A stretch of 6,486 nt of DNA from Treponema sp. (GCA_031268245.1 JAIRXN010000165.1:1-6486), one strand, 5' to 3'; shown: positions 1 through 5,842, counted from the first letter of the stretch. Made by a program: numbers and translations. Notes: a model not told the origin generated them from the sequence alone.

Positions 1-1
1 G

Positions 2-106
2 GTAGTCCGTAACGGGGCGCTGCTGATAGTCAAGAAAGGCAAAACCCAGTATGTGAAGGATGTTGTAGAGGAGATTAAAAAGGCAGGGAGAACGGATATT
101 TTGTAG
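2..106 (+). CDS. 3' end of an unrecognised protein gene (partial)
   Basis: An open frame runs in from the left edge and ends at TAG (104-106), giving 34 C-terminal residues. It begins VVRNGALLIVKKGK and ends EEIKKAGRTDIL, with a basic stretch followed by a probable amphipathic helix. I do not recognise the family from this fragment, and no catalytic motif is visible. It lies on the same strand as ackA, but 186 bases with strong palindromes separate the two, so it is probably a separate transcription unit. The open frame, the lysine-rich composition and the stop just before a non-coding palindromic stretch support a real gene end. A chance open frame of this length cannot be excluded. Confidence 0.5.
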   Translation, partial: VVRNGALLIVKKGKTQYVKDVVEEIKKAGRTDIL

Positions 107-139
107 GGTTTTTCAGAAAGGCGGAATTGTGTTATAGTT

Positions 140-178
140 GAGCTTGTTCCAAAATTCGGTTAGTTTCGGAACAAGCTC
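140..178. repeat. Hairpin 1: perfect 11-bp inverted repeat
   Basis: The arm GAGCTTGTTCC (140-150) is the exact reverse complement of 168-178. After one A/C mismatch, three more A-T pairs (152-154 with 164-166) extend the stem inward. No T-run follows the 3' arm, so it is not a canonical intrinsic terminator. Its left arm is also the left arm of the larger 132-154/244-266 pairing, so the two folds exclude each other. Confidence 0.7.
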
Positions 179-179
179 T

Positions 180-210
180 TGGAAAAACCGGCAAAGGCCC
201 GGTTTTTCCA
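180..210. terminator. Hairpin 2: possible bidirectional terminator
   Basis: The arm TGGAAAAACCGG (180-191) is the exact reverse complement of 199-210, with a 7-base loop. The stem core is CCGG/CCGG, preceded by an A-tract and followed by TTTTT. This is the usual shape of a Rho-independent terminator able to work in either direction. The GC core is only 4 bp, so termination strength is uncertain. It would end the transcript of the upstream gene. It is also the central hairpin of the nested palindrome and may simply be part of that element. Confidence 0.45.
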
Positions 211-224
211 CTAAATTCAAGGTA

Positions 225-255
225 GCTGTTCCAAAAACTGAAGTTTTGGAACAGC
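225..255. repeat. Hairpin 3: perfect 12-bp inverted repeat
   Basis: The arm GCTGTTCCAAAA (225-236) pairs perfectly with 244-255 around a 7-base loop. It shares its GTTCCAAAA core with hairpin 1. Its right arm is also used in the 132-154/244-266 pairing. The possible ackA -35 element (238-243) falls in its loop. Confidence 0.7.
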
Positions 256-267
256 CTCAGTTATAAA
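238..267 (+). promoter_or_regulatory. Possible sigma-70-type promoter for ackA
   Basis: TATAAA (262-267) matches the -10 consensus at 5 of 6 positions. CTGAAG (238-243) is a poor -35 (3 of 6) at an 18-base spacing. The predicted transcript start, near 274, would leave a leader of about 19 bases containing the Shine-Dalgarno sequence. The -35 lies in the loop of hairpin 3 and the -10 overlaps the outer inverted repeat, so a cruciform or a binding protein there would affect initiation. The weak -35 keeps confidence low. Confidence 0.35.
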
Positions 268-292
268 AGACAACATATTGAGTGAGGGAAAC

Positions 293-1630
293 ATGGTTAT
301 TTTAACGCTGAATTGCGGGTCATCTTCGGCAAAGTATCAGGTCTATGACTGGGACAATAAGGATGTATTGGCGGCCGGAGTGGTAGAAAAGGTTACCTTT
401 CCGGGTTCTTTTATCAACCACGAAGCCAAGGGTAAGGCGAAATATACCCTGGAAAAGGACTGTCCGACCCATACCGACGCGGTGGATCTTATCATCAAAA
501 TTCTTACAAGCAAGGAATACGGGGTCATCTCCGATATGGGCGTGATCAAGGCTGTCGGGCACCGGGTTCTCCACGGCGGGGACAAGTTTACCAAGAGTGT
601 CATCGTGGATGATGCGGCGATGGCGGCCTTCAACGAGGTGAAGGATCTGGGGCCCCTGCACAATCCGGCGAACATCATGGGTATTGAGGCTGCAAAGAAG
701 GTACTTCCCGGCGTTCCGCACTGTGCGGTGATGGATACTGCTTGGCATCAGACCATGCCTCCCAAGGCTTTTTTATACGCGGTTCCCTATGACTGGTATG
801 AAAACTATTCTGTCCGCCGTTACGGTTTCCACGGAACTTCCTTCCTCTATACCGCAAAACGGGCCGCAGTGCTTCTGGGTAAAGATCCCTTCAAGACGAA
901 CCTCATCATCTGCCACCTGGGTAACGGTTCTTCGGTTGATGCGGTGAAGGACGGCTGCTCCTTCGACACCTCCATGGGCATCACCCCGCTGGAGGGGCTT
1001 GTCATGGGTACCCGGTCGGGGGACGCCGACATGGCCATGCCCTTCTATGTTATGCGGAAGACCGGCATGAATCCTGAAGAAATGGAAAACGCTCTGAACA
1101 AAAAGTCGGGCCTTCTGGGGATTACCGGGCAGTACAATGACAGGCGGGATATTCAGGCGGCTGTCCTTAAAGGGGACAAACGTGCCGAACTGGCTCAGGA
1201 CATGGAAGCCCACCGGGTAAAGAAGTATATCGGCGCCTATAATGCCGTACTCGGCAGAGTTGACGCGCTGGTCTTTACCGCGGGTGTGGGCGAATTTGCC
1301 TTTTTCATGCGGAAGAAGATTCTCGACGGTCTTGAAGACACCGGCATCGTATACGATCCGGAAAAGAATGAACTTTCCCACACGCGGAACGCGGAGACCT
1401 GTATCAGCAAGGCTGAATCAAAGATACCCATCTACATTATCCCTACCGATGAAGAGCTTGTAATGACGGAAGACGCATTTGCGCTGATGAAGGGCAGCTA
1501 CGATGTGCATACAAATTTTACCTACAGTTTCCAGAGCAGGGATTATATAAACAAGGGCCGGGCCGCAGGTCTCAAGGGAGACCTTGAAAAACTGCCGGAA
1601 CTGGCCGGTATTATTGCCCTGCCCAAATAA
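293..1630 (+). CDS. ackA: Acetate kinase
   Basis: Cytoplasmic acetate kinase, which interconverts acetyl phosphate + ADP and acetate + ATP, the ATP-yielding last step of acetate fermentation. I chose ATG 293 because GAGGG (284-288) precedes it and the protein then begins MVILTLNCGSSSAK, as the family does; a TTG at 278 would add four residues. From this start the known catalytic and binding residues fall at the numbers used for the Methanosarcina thermophila enzyme: N7, R91, H123, D148, H180, N211 and R241, with the conserved Glu near 387. Motifs seen are HRVLHGG, MDTAWHQTMP, RRYGFHGTS, HLGNGSS and TPLEGLVMGTRSGD. Two oddities: the GxGEN adenosine motif reads GVGEF (F335), and at 445 residues it is about 40 longer than usual, with the extra residues at the C terminus. 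It is the first gene of a tight cluster with fumarase. Confidence 0.96.
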   Translation: MVILTLNCGSSSAKYQVYDWDNKDVLAAGVVEKVTFPGSFINHEAKGKAKYTLEKDCPTHTDAVDLIIKILTSKEYGVISDMGVIKAVGHRVLHGGDKFTKSVIVDDAAMAAFNEVKDLGPLHNPANIMGIEAAKKVLPGVPHCAVMDTAWHQTMPPKAFLYAVPYDWYENYSVRRYGFHGTSFLYTAKRAAVLLGKDPFKTNLIICHLGNGSSVDAVKDGCSFDTSMGITPLEGLVMGTRSGDADMAMPFYVMRKTGMNPEEMENALNKKSGLLGITGQYNDRRDIQAAVLKGDKRAELAQDMEAHRVKKYIGAYNAVLGRVDALVFTAGVGEFAFFMRKKILDGLEDTGIVYDPEKNELSHTRNAETCISKAESKIPIYIIPTDEELVMTEDAFALMKGSYDVHTNFTYSFQSRDYINKGRAAGLKGDLEKLPELAGIIALPK

Positions 1631-1636
1631 GAATCC

Positions 1637-2479
1637 ATGCGGATTGTTGAAGCCGCCCTTGTCGGCGAAACGGTAAGGCGGCTTTGTATCGAAGCCAACA
1701 GAATACTGCCTCCCGGCCTGCGTAAAGCCATCAAATCTTCCCGTGAAAAGGAAGACAATCCTCTGGCCCGGGAAGTTCTTGACAGTATCATTGAAAATTA
1801 CGAACTCGCCGAAAGGGAGGCTCTTCCCGTCTGCCAGGATACGGGAATGGCCTGTGTGTTTCTGGAAACCGGTACGGAAGTCCATATTGCAGGCGACATA
1901 AACGCCGCAATAAACCGGGGGGTAAGCGCAGGCTATACCGGGGGCTTTCTCCGTTCTTCCGTTGTTGCAGATCCCCTGTTTTCCCGGAAAAACACGGGAG
2001 ACAATACTCCCGCGATGATCTATACCGAATTTGTTCCCGGCGACAGGGTTACTGTTACCGTTGCCCCCAAGGGTTTCGGCAGCGAAAACATGAGCCGTAT
2101 AGCCATGCTCAGTCCTTCCGAAGGGGAAGAGGGCATCGTCGGCTTTGTGCTAAAAACAGTAAAAGAGGCGGGGCCAAACCCCTGTCCGCCAATCGTGCTT
2201 GGCCTGGGCATTGGGGGGAACTTTGACAAGGCCGCCCTCCTGTCCAAAAAAGCCCTGCTGAGGCCCCCGGGGGAGTTTAACAGCGATCCACGGTATGCAG
2301 AACTTGAAAAACGGCTTCTGGAAAAGATAAACGGCCTCGGCATAGGGCCTGCAGGCTATGGAGGCCGCAGCACCGCTCTCTCCGTGGCAGTAGAAACACT
2401 GCCGACCCATATCGCTGGGCTCCCCTGCGCGGTGAACATCAGCTGCCATGTATGCAGACACGCCAGGGAGATACTGTAA
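1637..2479 (+). CDS. fumA: Class I fumarate hydratase, alpha subunit ([4Fe-4S], two-subunit type)
   Basis: Catalytic iron-sulfur subunit of a two-subunit class I hydro-lyase, here most likely fumarase (fumarate + water to L-malate). At 280 residues it has the usual length of a free alpha subunit. Cluster-ligand candidates are C66 in LPVCQDTG, C183 in AGPNPCPP and C270 in NISCHVCRH. Other family signs are LCIEAN near the start, GGGRST-like GYGGRSTA (240-247) and GLGIGGNFDKAA (189-200). C264 and C273 flank the third ligand and are extra cysteines. The start is 6 bases after the ackA stop with no clear Shine-Dalgarno sequence, which suggests translational coupling. The neighbouring gene encodes the beta subunit. 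L-tartrate dehydratase and related hydro-lyases share this architecture; the adjacent malic enzyme, which uses malate, favours fumarase. The symbol follows common usage for two-subunit fumarases and does not mean the single-chain E. coli FumA. Confidence 0.9.
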   Translation: MRIVEAALVGETVRRLCIEANRILPPGLRKAIKSSREKEDNPLAREVLDSIIENYELAEREALPVCQDTGMACVFLETGTEVHIAGDINAAINRGVSAGYTGGFLRSSVVADPLFSRKNTGDNTPAMIYTEFVPGDRVTVTVAPKGFGSENMSRIAMLSPSEGEEGIVGFVLKTVKEAGPNPCPPIVLGLGIGGNFDKAALLSKKALLRPPGEFNSDPRYAELEKRLLEKINGLGIGPAGYGGRSTALSVAVETLPTHIAGLPCAVNISCHVCRHAREIL

Positions 2480-2485
2480 CAAAAA

Positions 2486-3034
2486 ATGGAAACATACCGG
2501 GTAAAAAACATTGAACTCCCCCTGTGCCGGGAAAAAGCGGCCGCCCTCAAGACCGGGGATCGTGCGCTGCTTTCCGGCATCATCTATACCGCACGGGACG
2601 CGGCGCACCGGAGGCTGATCGGCCTTCTTGATGAAGGAAGGCCCCTGCCCTTCCCCCTTAAGGATTCCTGCATCTACTACACGGGCCCTACGCCGCCGCC
2701 TCCCGGAAGGGTGATTGGATCGGCAGGGCCCACGACAAGCTACCGCATGGATGCCTACACTCCCCGTCTGCTGCGTCTGGGGCTCCGGGCCATGATCGGC
2801 AAGGGGAGGCGTTCGGAAGAGTTGATCGCCGTGATAAGGGAAACCGGGGCGATCTACTTCGGAGCCGTAGGCGGCGCGGGAGCGCTTCTTGCAAGCCGCA
2901 TCAAGACTGTTGAAATAATCGCCTTTGAGGATCTGGGAACCGAGGCGATCCGGCGCCTCACCGTGGAGGACTTCCCTGTTACCGTCCTTATCGACAGCCG
3001 GGGAAAGAACCTCTACGAAGAAAGAAAGAACTAA
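2486..3034 (+). CDS. fumB: Class I fumarate hydratase, beta subunit
   Basis: Small subunit of the two-subunit class I fumarase or tartrate dehydratase family; it completes the active site formed with the alpha subunit. The 182 residues match the usual beta length of about 180-190. Family motifs in order are SGIIYTARDAAHRRL (30-44), IYYTGPTP (63-70), GPTTSYRMD (81-89), MIGKG (103-107), AIYFGAVGGAGALLA (122-136) and EDLGTEAIRRLTVEDFPV (148-165). ATG 2486 is 6 bases after the alpha stop. The nearest Shine-Dalgarno-like AGGGAG (2465-2470) is 15 bases away, so coupling to the upstream gene is likely. Its TAA overlaps the stop codon of the convergent malic enzyme gene, leaving no room for a terminator between them. 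Assignment as fumarase rather than another hydro-lyase rests partly on that neighbour. Confidence 0.9.
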   Translation: METYRVKNIELPLCREKAAALKTGDRALLSGIIYTARDAAHRRLIGLLDEGRPLPFPLKDSCIYYTGPTPPPPGRVIGSAGPTTSYRMDAYTPRLLRLGLRAMIGKGRRSEELIAVIRETGAIYFGAVGGAGALLASRIKTVEIIAFEDLGTEAIRRLTVEDFPVTVLIDSRGKNLYEERKN

Positions 3035-4203
3035 ATCCGCGCGACACCGCTCTTGCGGGCGGCTTCGGCAACGGCTCCGGCAACAGCATCCTTCACCCTC
3101 GGATCGAAGGCCGCAGGAATAATATAATCGGCCCGTAATTCATCTTCGCCGACCAGAGCTGCCAGAGCGCCGGCCGCGGCAATTTTCATGTCGTCATTTA
3201 TGCCGGCGGCGCGGACATCAAAGGTTCCGCGGAAGATCCCCGGAAACGCAAGAACATTGTTGATCTGGTTGGCAAAGTCGCTGCGGCCCGTACCCACAAC
3301 GGCGGCCCCGGCAGCCAGCGCAAGATCCGGCATTATTTCGGGCGTTGGATTTGCCATGGGGAAAAGCACCGGATCTTTTGCCATGGTTTTTACCATGTCC
3401 GCATTCACCGTTCCCGGCGCCGACACACCGATGAACACATCCGCTCCCCGCATCACATCGGCAAGGCTGCCCTTCTTCTTCTCCGCGTTAGTGAGGACGG
3501 CCATCTCTTCTTTTTCGGGATTCAGGTTGTCTCTGCCCGCATAGACGGCCCCATGGCGGTCGCACATCACTACATCCTGAAGCCCCAGGGCCATGAGCAG
3601 CCTGATGATCGCAAGGCCCGCCGCGCCTGCCCCGCTTGTAACAACAGAAACACTGTCAAGTTTTTTACCGGTAAATTTAAGGGCATTGAGCAAAGCCGCC
3701 AGCGTTACTACCGCAGTTCCGTGCTGGTCATCATGAAAGACAGGGATATCGCATCTATTTTTCAGTTTCCGTTCAATCTCGAAACAGCGGGGGGCGGAAA
3801 TGTCTTCAAGGTTTATGCCGCCGAAACTCCCCGCAAGAAGCGCCACGGTATCTACAATAACATCAACTTCCCTGGAACGGATGCAGAGGGGAACGGCGTC
3901 AACGCCGCCAAAGGCCTTGAAGAGTACGCATTTCCCCTCCATGACAGGCATTGCAGCCTCGGGCCCTATGTCCCCCAGGCCCAGCACCGCAGTACCGTCC
4001 GTAACCACCGCGACGGTATTCCAGCGGCCGGTAAGTTCCCAGCTTTTTTCGGGGTTTCTCCCGATCTCCAGACAGGGTTCGGCAACCCCCGGCGTATAGG
4101 CCAGGGACAGATCTTCTTTGGTTCTAAGCTGCATTTTTGGAACCGTTTCCAGCTTACCCCGCCACTCAAGATGTTTCTTCAGCGATTCCTGCGCGTAATC
4201 CAC
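3031..4203 (-). CDS. Malic enzyme (oxaloacetate-decarboxylating malate dehydrogenase)
   Basis: Catalyses oxidative decarboxylation of L-malate to pyruvate and CO2 with reduction of NAD(P)+, in the cytoplasm. At 390 residues it is the short bacterial form, without the phosphotransacetylase-like C-terminal domain of E. coli MaeB. Motifs are SLAYTPGVAEPC (33-44, Tyr36), EGKCVLFKAFGGVDAVP (89-105, probable catalytic Lys91), INLEDISAPRCFEIE (130-144, metal ligands E132 and D134), FHDDQHGTA (156-164), the nucleotide-binding SGAGAAGLA (190-198) and MANPTPEI (283-290). D215 at the probable end of the second Rossmann strand (VVMCD) suggests NAD rather than NADP, but this is weak. The start is GTG, set by AAGGAG (4210-4215) at 6-base spacing. 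It converges on fumarase, whose product is its substrate. Preferred direction in the cell cannot be read from sequence. Confidence 0.94.
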   Translation of the reverse strand: MDYAQESLKKHLEWRGKLETVPKMQLRTKEDLSLAYTPGVAEPCLEIGRNPEKSWELTGRWNTVAVVTDGTAVLGLGDIGPEAAMPVMEGKCVLFKAFGGVDAVPLCIRSREVDVIVDTVALLAGSFGGINLEDISAPRCFEIERKLKNRCDIPVFHDDQHGTAVVTLAALLNALKFTGKKLDSVSVVTSGAGAAGLAIIRLLMALGLQDVVMCDRHGAVYAGRDNLNPEKEEMAVLTNAEKKKGSLADVMRGADVFIGVSAPGTVNADMVKTMAKDPVLFPMANPTPEIMPDLALAAGAAVVGTGRSDFANQINNVLAFPGIFRGTFDVRAAGINDDMKIAAAGALAALVGEDELRADYIIPAAFDPRVKDAVAGAVAEAARKSGVARI

Positions 4204-4209
4204 ATTTTG

Positions 4210-4215
4210 CTCCTT
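4210..4215 (-). promoter_or_regulatory. Ribosome binding site that fixes the GTG start of the malic enzyme
   Basis: On the minus strand this reads AAGGAG, 6 bases before GTG (4203-4201). It is the reason for choosing the GTG rather than a later start. Confidence 0.8.
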
Positions 4216-4220
4216 CTACG

Positions 4221-4249
4221 ACCATATCAGTGCAGAGAATCTGAAACAA
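4221..4249 (-). promoter_or_regulatory. Possible promoter for the malic enzyme gene
   Basis: Read on the minus strand, TTGTTT (4244-4249) and TATGGT (4221-4226) are 17 bases apart. The predicted transcript start, near 4214, would fall inside the Shine-Dalgarno sequence at 4210-4215, which argues against exactly this placement. It is the best candidate in the 105-base divergent gap, but weak. Confidence 0.25.
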
Positions 4250-4268
4250 GATGCCTTCAGACCGCTCA

Positions 4269-4298
4269 TTGCCGGCGGCAGATGATATGTACTACAAT
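4269..4298 (+). promoter_or_regulatory. Candidate promoter for the PfkB-family kinase
   Basis: TTGCCG (4269-4274) and TACAAT (4293-4298, 5 of 6 to consensus) are separated by 18 bases. The expected transcript start is about 4305, only 4 to 7 bases before the two possible start codons (ATG 4309 and ATG 4312). The mRNA would have almost no leader, in keeping with the lack of a good Shine-Dalgarno sequence. Confidence 0.45.
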
Positions 4299-4308
4299 AA
4301 AAAGATGT

Positions 4309-5295
4309 ATGATGAGAGAAATACATGAACTACTCTGCATCGGAAACGCTATGGTGGATGTTTTTGCCGAGGCGAATGAAGCCTTCCTTGATTCCGCAGG
4401 ACTGACCGGAAGGGCGCAGCACATCTGCGGCAAAAAAATGGATACGCTGCTTGAAGCTCTTGAAAAAGACGGTTCCCTGGAAAAGACCGCGGGCGGAGGG
4501 GCTGCAAACCTTGCAAAAATTGCAGGGCTTCTGGGTCTTTCCCCTGTCTTTACAGGCGGTTCCGGTATTGAAGCAAAAGATCCGTATGCGGCCCTCTTTG
4601 CGGAGGAACTGCGCGCCGCAGGACTTACGTTAAAGCTCAAAGAGACGGAAGAAAGCCAGGGCCGCTGTCTTATGGTAAAGACGCCGGGTAGAGAGACACG
4701 AATTGCCGCCTCCCCCGGGGCAAGCCTTGCCTTTGATGCAGCAGACCTTGACGAGAATCTTTTTGCGGCAGTATCGGTGATAGCGCTGGACGGCTATATG
4801 CTCGGCAGGGATGCCCTGGTAAGGCGGGTAATGGAACTGGCCCGGCGCGGATCCAAAACGCTTGCCCTGGATCTGGGGGCGCCCTTTCAGGCCCGTTCCT
4901 TTGGGGAAGAGATCCGATCTTTCTGTGCAGAACAGCCGCTGATACTCTTCATGAACGAAGAGGAAGCGGCGGCCTTTGCGGGAAGCCCCGAAGAGGCCGC
5001 ACGGGCGGCGGGCGGGGATACCGTCACCGTTGTAAAACGTGCGGAACGGGGAGCGCTTGTTTTTTACCGGGATGAAAAAATCACTTCCCCGGCCGAAGCC
5101 GCGGCGGTTTCCGATCCTACAGGAGCGGGGGACGCCTTTGCGGCCGCCTTTCTTGCGGCCTTTATCCGGGGCAGGAGCCTTGAAAAATGCGCCGCCCTGG
5201 GGAACCGCTGTGCGGGAAGGATCATCGGCATACCGGGAACCAATATCAGCGCCGGGAAGCTTGAGGATCTAAAAGAAGAACTTTCTCGGCAATAG
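4309..5295 (+). CDS. PfkB-family (ribokinase-like) sugar or nucleoside kinase
   Basis: ATP-dependent kinase of the ribokinase/adenosine kinase/fructokinase superfamily, 328 residues, a normal length. It opens with the typical ELLCIGNAMVDVFAE (7-21). Both PfkB signatures are present: AGGGAANLAKIAGLLG (61-76) near the N terminus and SDPTGAGDAFAAAF (268-281) near the C terminus, with D275 the expected catalytic base and GAGD the anion hole. The NEEE motif (216-219) is also there. The segment GRETRIAASPGASLAFDAADLD resembles the matching stretch in bacterial adenosine-kinase-like members, but the substrate cannot be assigned. Two adjacent ATG codons (4309, 4312) are possible starts. An upstream extension of this frame to 3553 is antisense to the malic enzyme and is not coding. 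The 3' end overlaps the convergent DJ-1 gene by 50 bases. Confidence 0.92.
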   Translation: MMREIHELLCIGNAMVDVFAEANEAFLDSAGLTGRAQHICGKKMDTLLEALEKDGSLEKTAGGGAANLAKIAGLLGLSPVFTGGSGIEAKDPYAALFAEELRAAGLTLKLKETEESQGRCLMVKTPGRETRIAASPGASLAFDAADLDENLFAAVSVIALDGYMLGRDALVRRVMELARRGSKTLALDLGAPFQARSFGEEIRSFCAEQPLILFMNEEEAAAFAGSPEEAARAAGGDTVTVVKRAERGALVFYRDEKITSPAEAAAVSDPTGAGDAFAAAFLAAFIRGRSLEKCAALGNRCAGRIIGIPGTNISAGKLEDLKEELSRQ

Positions 5296-5842
5296 CCCTG
5301 CCTTCTCTTTCGGAAAGCAGTGCGCCGATGATTGCCGCGGCGAATTCACCCGCAGTCCCCGCTGCCCGGCCCGTAAGAATGTTGCCGTCCCGGACTACAC
5401 GGTCTTCCGTCCACTGAGCGGCCCTGTTCAGAGCAGAAGAAACCTCCTTCTCCATGCCCGGAAAGCAGGTGTAGCGTTTCCCCGCCAGGAGGCCCAGAGG
5501 CGCAAGTATCACCGCAGGTGCGGCGCAGATGGCGGCAATCAGTTTCCCCTCTCCCGCCATCTCCCGGATAAAGCTTCCGGCCTCCGCCCGGGCGGCTATG
5601 TTCGCGGCTCCCGGCATGCCCCCCGGACAGAGCACGGCGTCCCAGCCGGCTGCCTTGAGGGTACAGTCTCTAAAAAGTACATCGGCCTTTACCGCAATGC
5701 CATGGGAACCATTCACTTCCTGCGATGATCCAAGAGACAGGGTGACAACCTCAATCCCTGCCCTGCGGAGGTAATCGACAGGCGTTATCGCCTCGACCTC
5801 TTCAAAACCTTCAGCCAGAAAAACCAGGGCTTTTTTTGCCAT
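5246..5842 (-). CDS. DJ-1/PfpI family protein (YajL-like)
   Basis: Cytoplasmic protein of the DJ-1/ThiJ/PfpI superfamily, 198 residues. It opens KKALVFLAEGFEEVEAITPVDYLRRAG, the typical first strand and helix, with E17 aligned to DJ-1 Glu18. The nucleophile-elbow cysteine is C106 in LIAAICAAPAVIL, at the same residue number as in human DJ-1 and E. coli YajL. VLCPGGMPGAANI (70-82) is also characteristic. Members have been linked to oxidative stress protection, chaperone activity and a debated deglycase or glyoxalase activity; which applies here is unknown. The start is well supported by AAAGGAG (5851-5857) 8 bases upstream. The last 16 residues and the stop lie within the 3' end of the opposite-strand kinase gene. 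A promoter candidate lies directly upstream, so it can be transcribed apart from the toxin-antitoxin-like pair. Confidence 0.93.
   Translation of the reverse strand: MAKKALVFLAEGFEEVEAITPVDYLRRAGIEVVTLSLGSSQEVNGSHGIAVKADVLFRDCTLKAAGWDAVLCPGGMPGAANIAARAEAGSFIREMAGEGKLIAAICAAPAVILAPLGLLAGKRYTCFPGMEKEVSSALNRAAQWTEDRVVRDGNILTGRAAGTAGEFAAAIIGALLSEREGRAIAEKVLLLDPQASRR

Larger units (their letters stand above)
132..266. repeat. Nested palindromic element with 23-base imperfect terminal inverted repeats
   Basis: Bases 132-154 can pair with 244-266 over 23 positions, with one mismatch (C143/C255) and three G-T pairs (144/254, 138/260, 137/261). Inside lie three shorter perfect palindromes: 140-150 with 168-178, 180-191 with 199-210, and 225-236 with 244-255. 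The first and third share the core GTTCCAAAA. The layout resembles a miniature inverted-repeat element or a dispersed palindromic intergenic repeat, but no transposase and no clear target duplication are visible. Whether it recurs elsewhere in the genome cannot be seen from one window. It fills most of the gap between the upstream gene and ackA. Confidence 0.65.

Noticed and set aside
132..266. CRISPR array or tandem repeat
   Set aside because: There are only two diverged palindrome copies with a different hairpin between them, with no regular spacer structure and no cas genes.
107..277. A small non-coding RNA gene or known riboswitch in the ackA upstream region
   Set aside because: The pairing is strong, but I see no consensus of any riboswitch or small RNA class that I know. 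The palindromes alone do not support a specific RNA call.
278..292. TTG start for acetate kinase at 278
   Set aside because: It would add MSEGN before the family-typical N terminus and would make the Shine-Dalgarno sequence at 284-288 coding. ATG 293 also gives catalytic residue numbers that match the reference enzyme.
773..1381. A 202-residue minus-strand open frame inside ackA
   Set aside because: It is fully antisense to well-conserved acetate kinase motifs, with no recognisable domain.
2150..2608. A 152-residue minus-strand open frame across the fumarase alpha/beta junction
   Set aside because: Both overlapped genes are strongly supported by family motifs; this frame has none.
3553..4308. 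A 252-codon N-terminal extension of the PfkB kinase frame (580 residues in all)
   Set aside because: It is antisense to the malic enzyme over almost its whole length, shows no domain, and the kinase fold begins normally at MMREIHELLCIGN. GC-rich codon use explains the open antisense frame.
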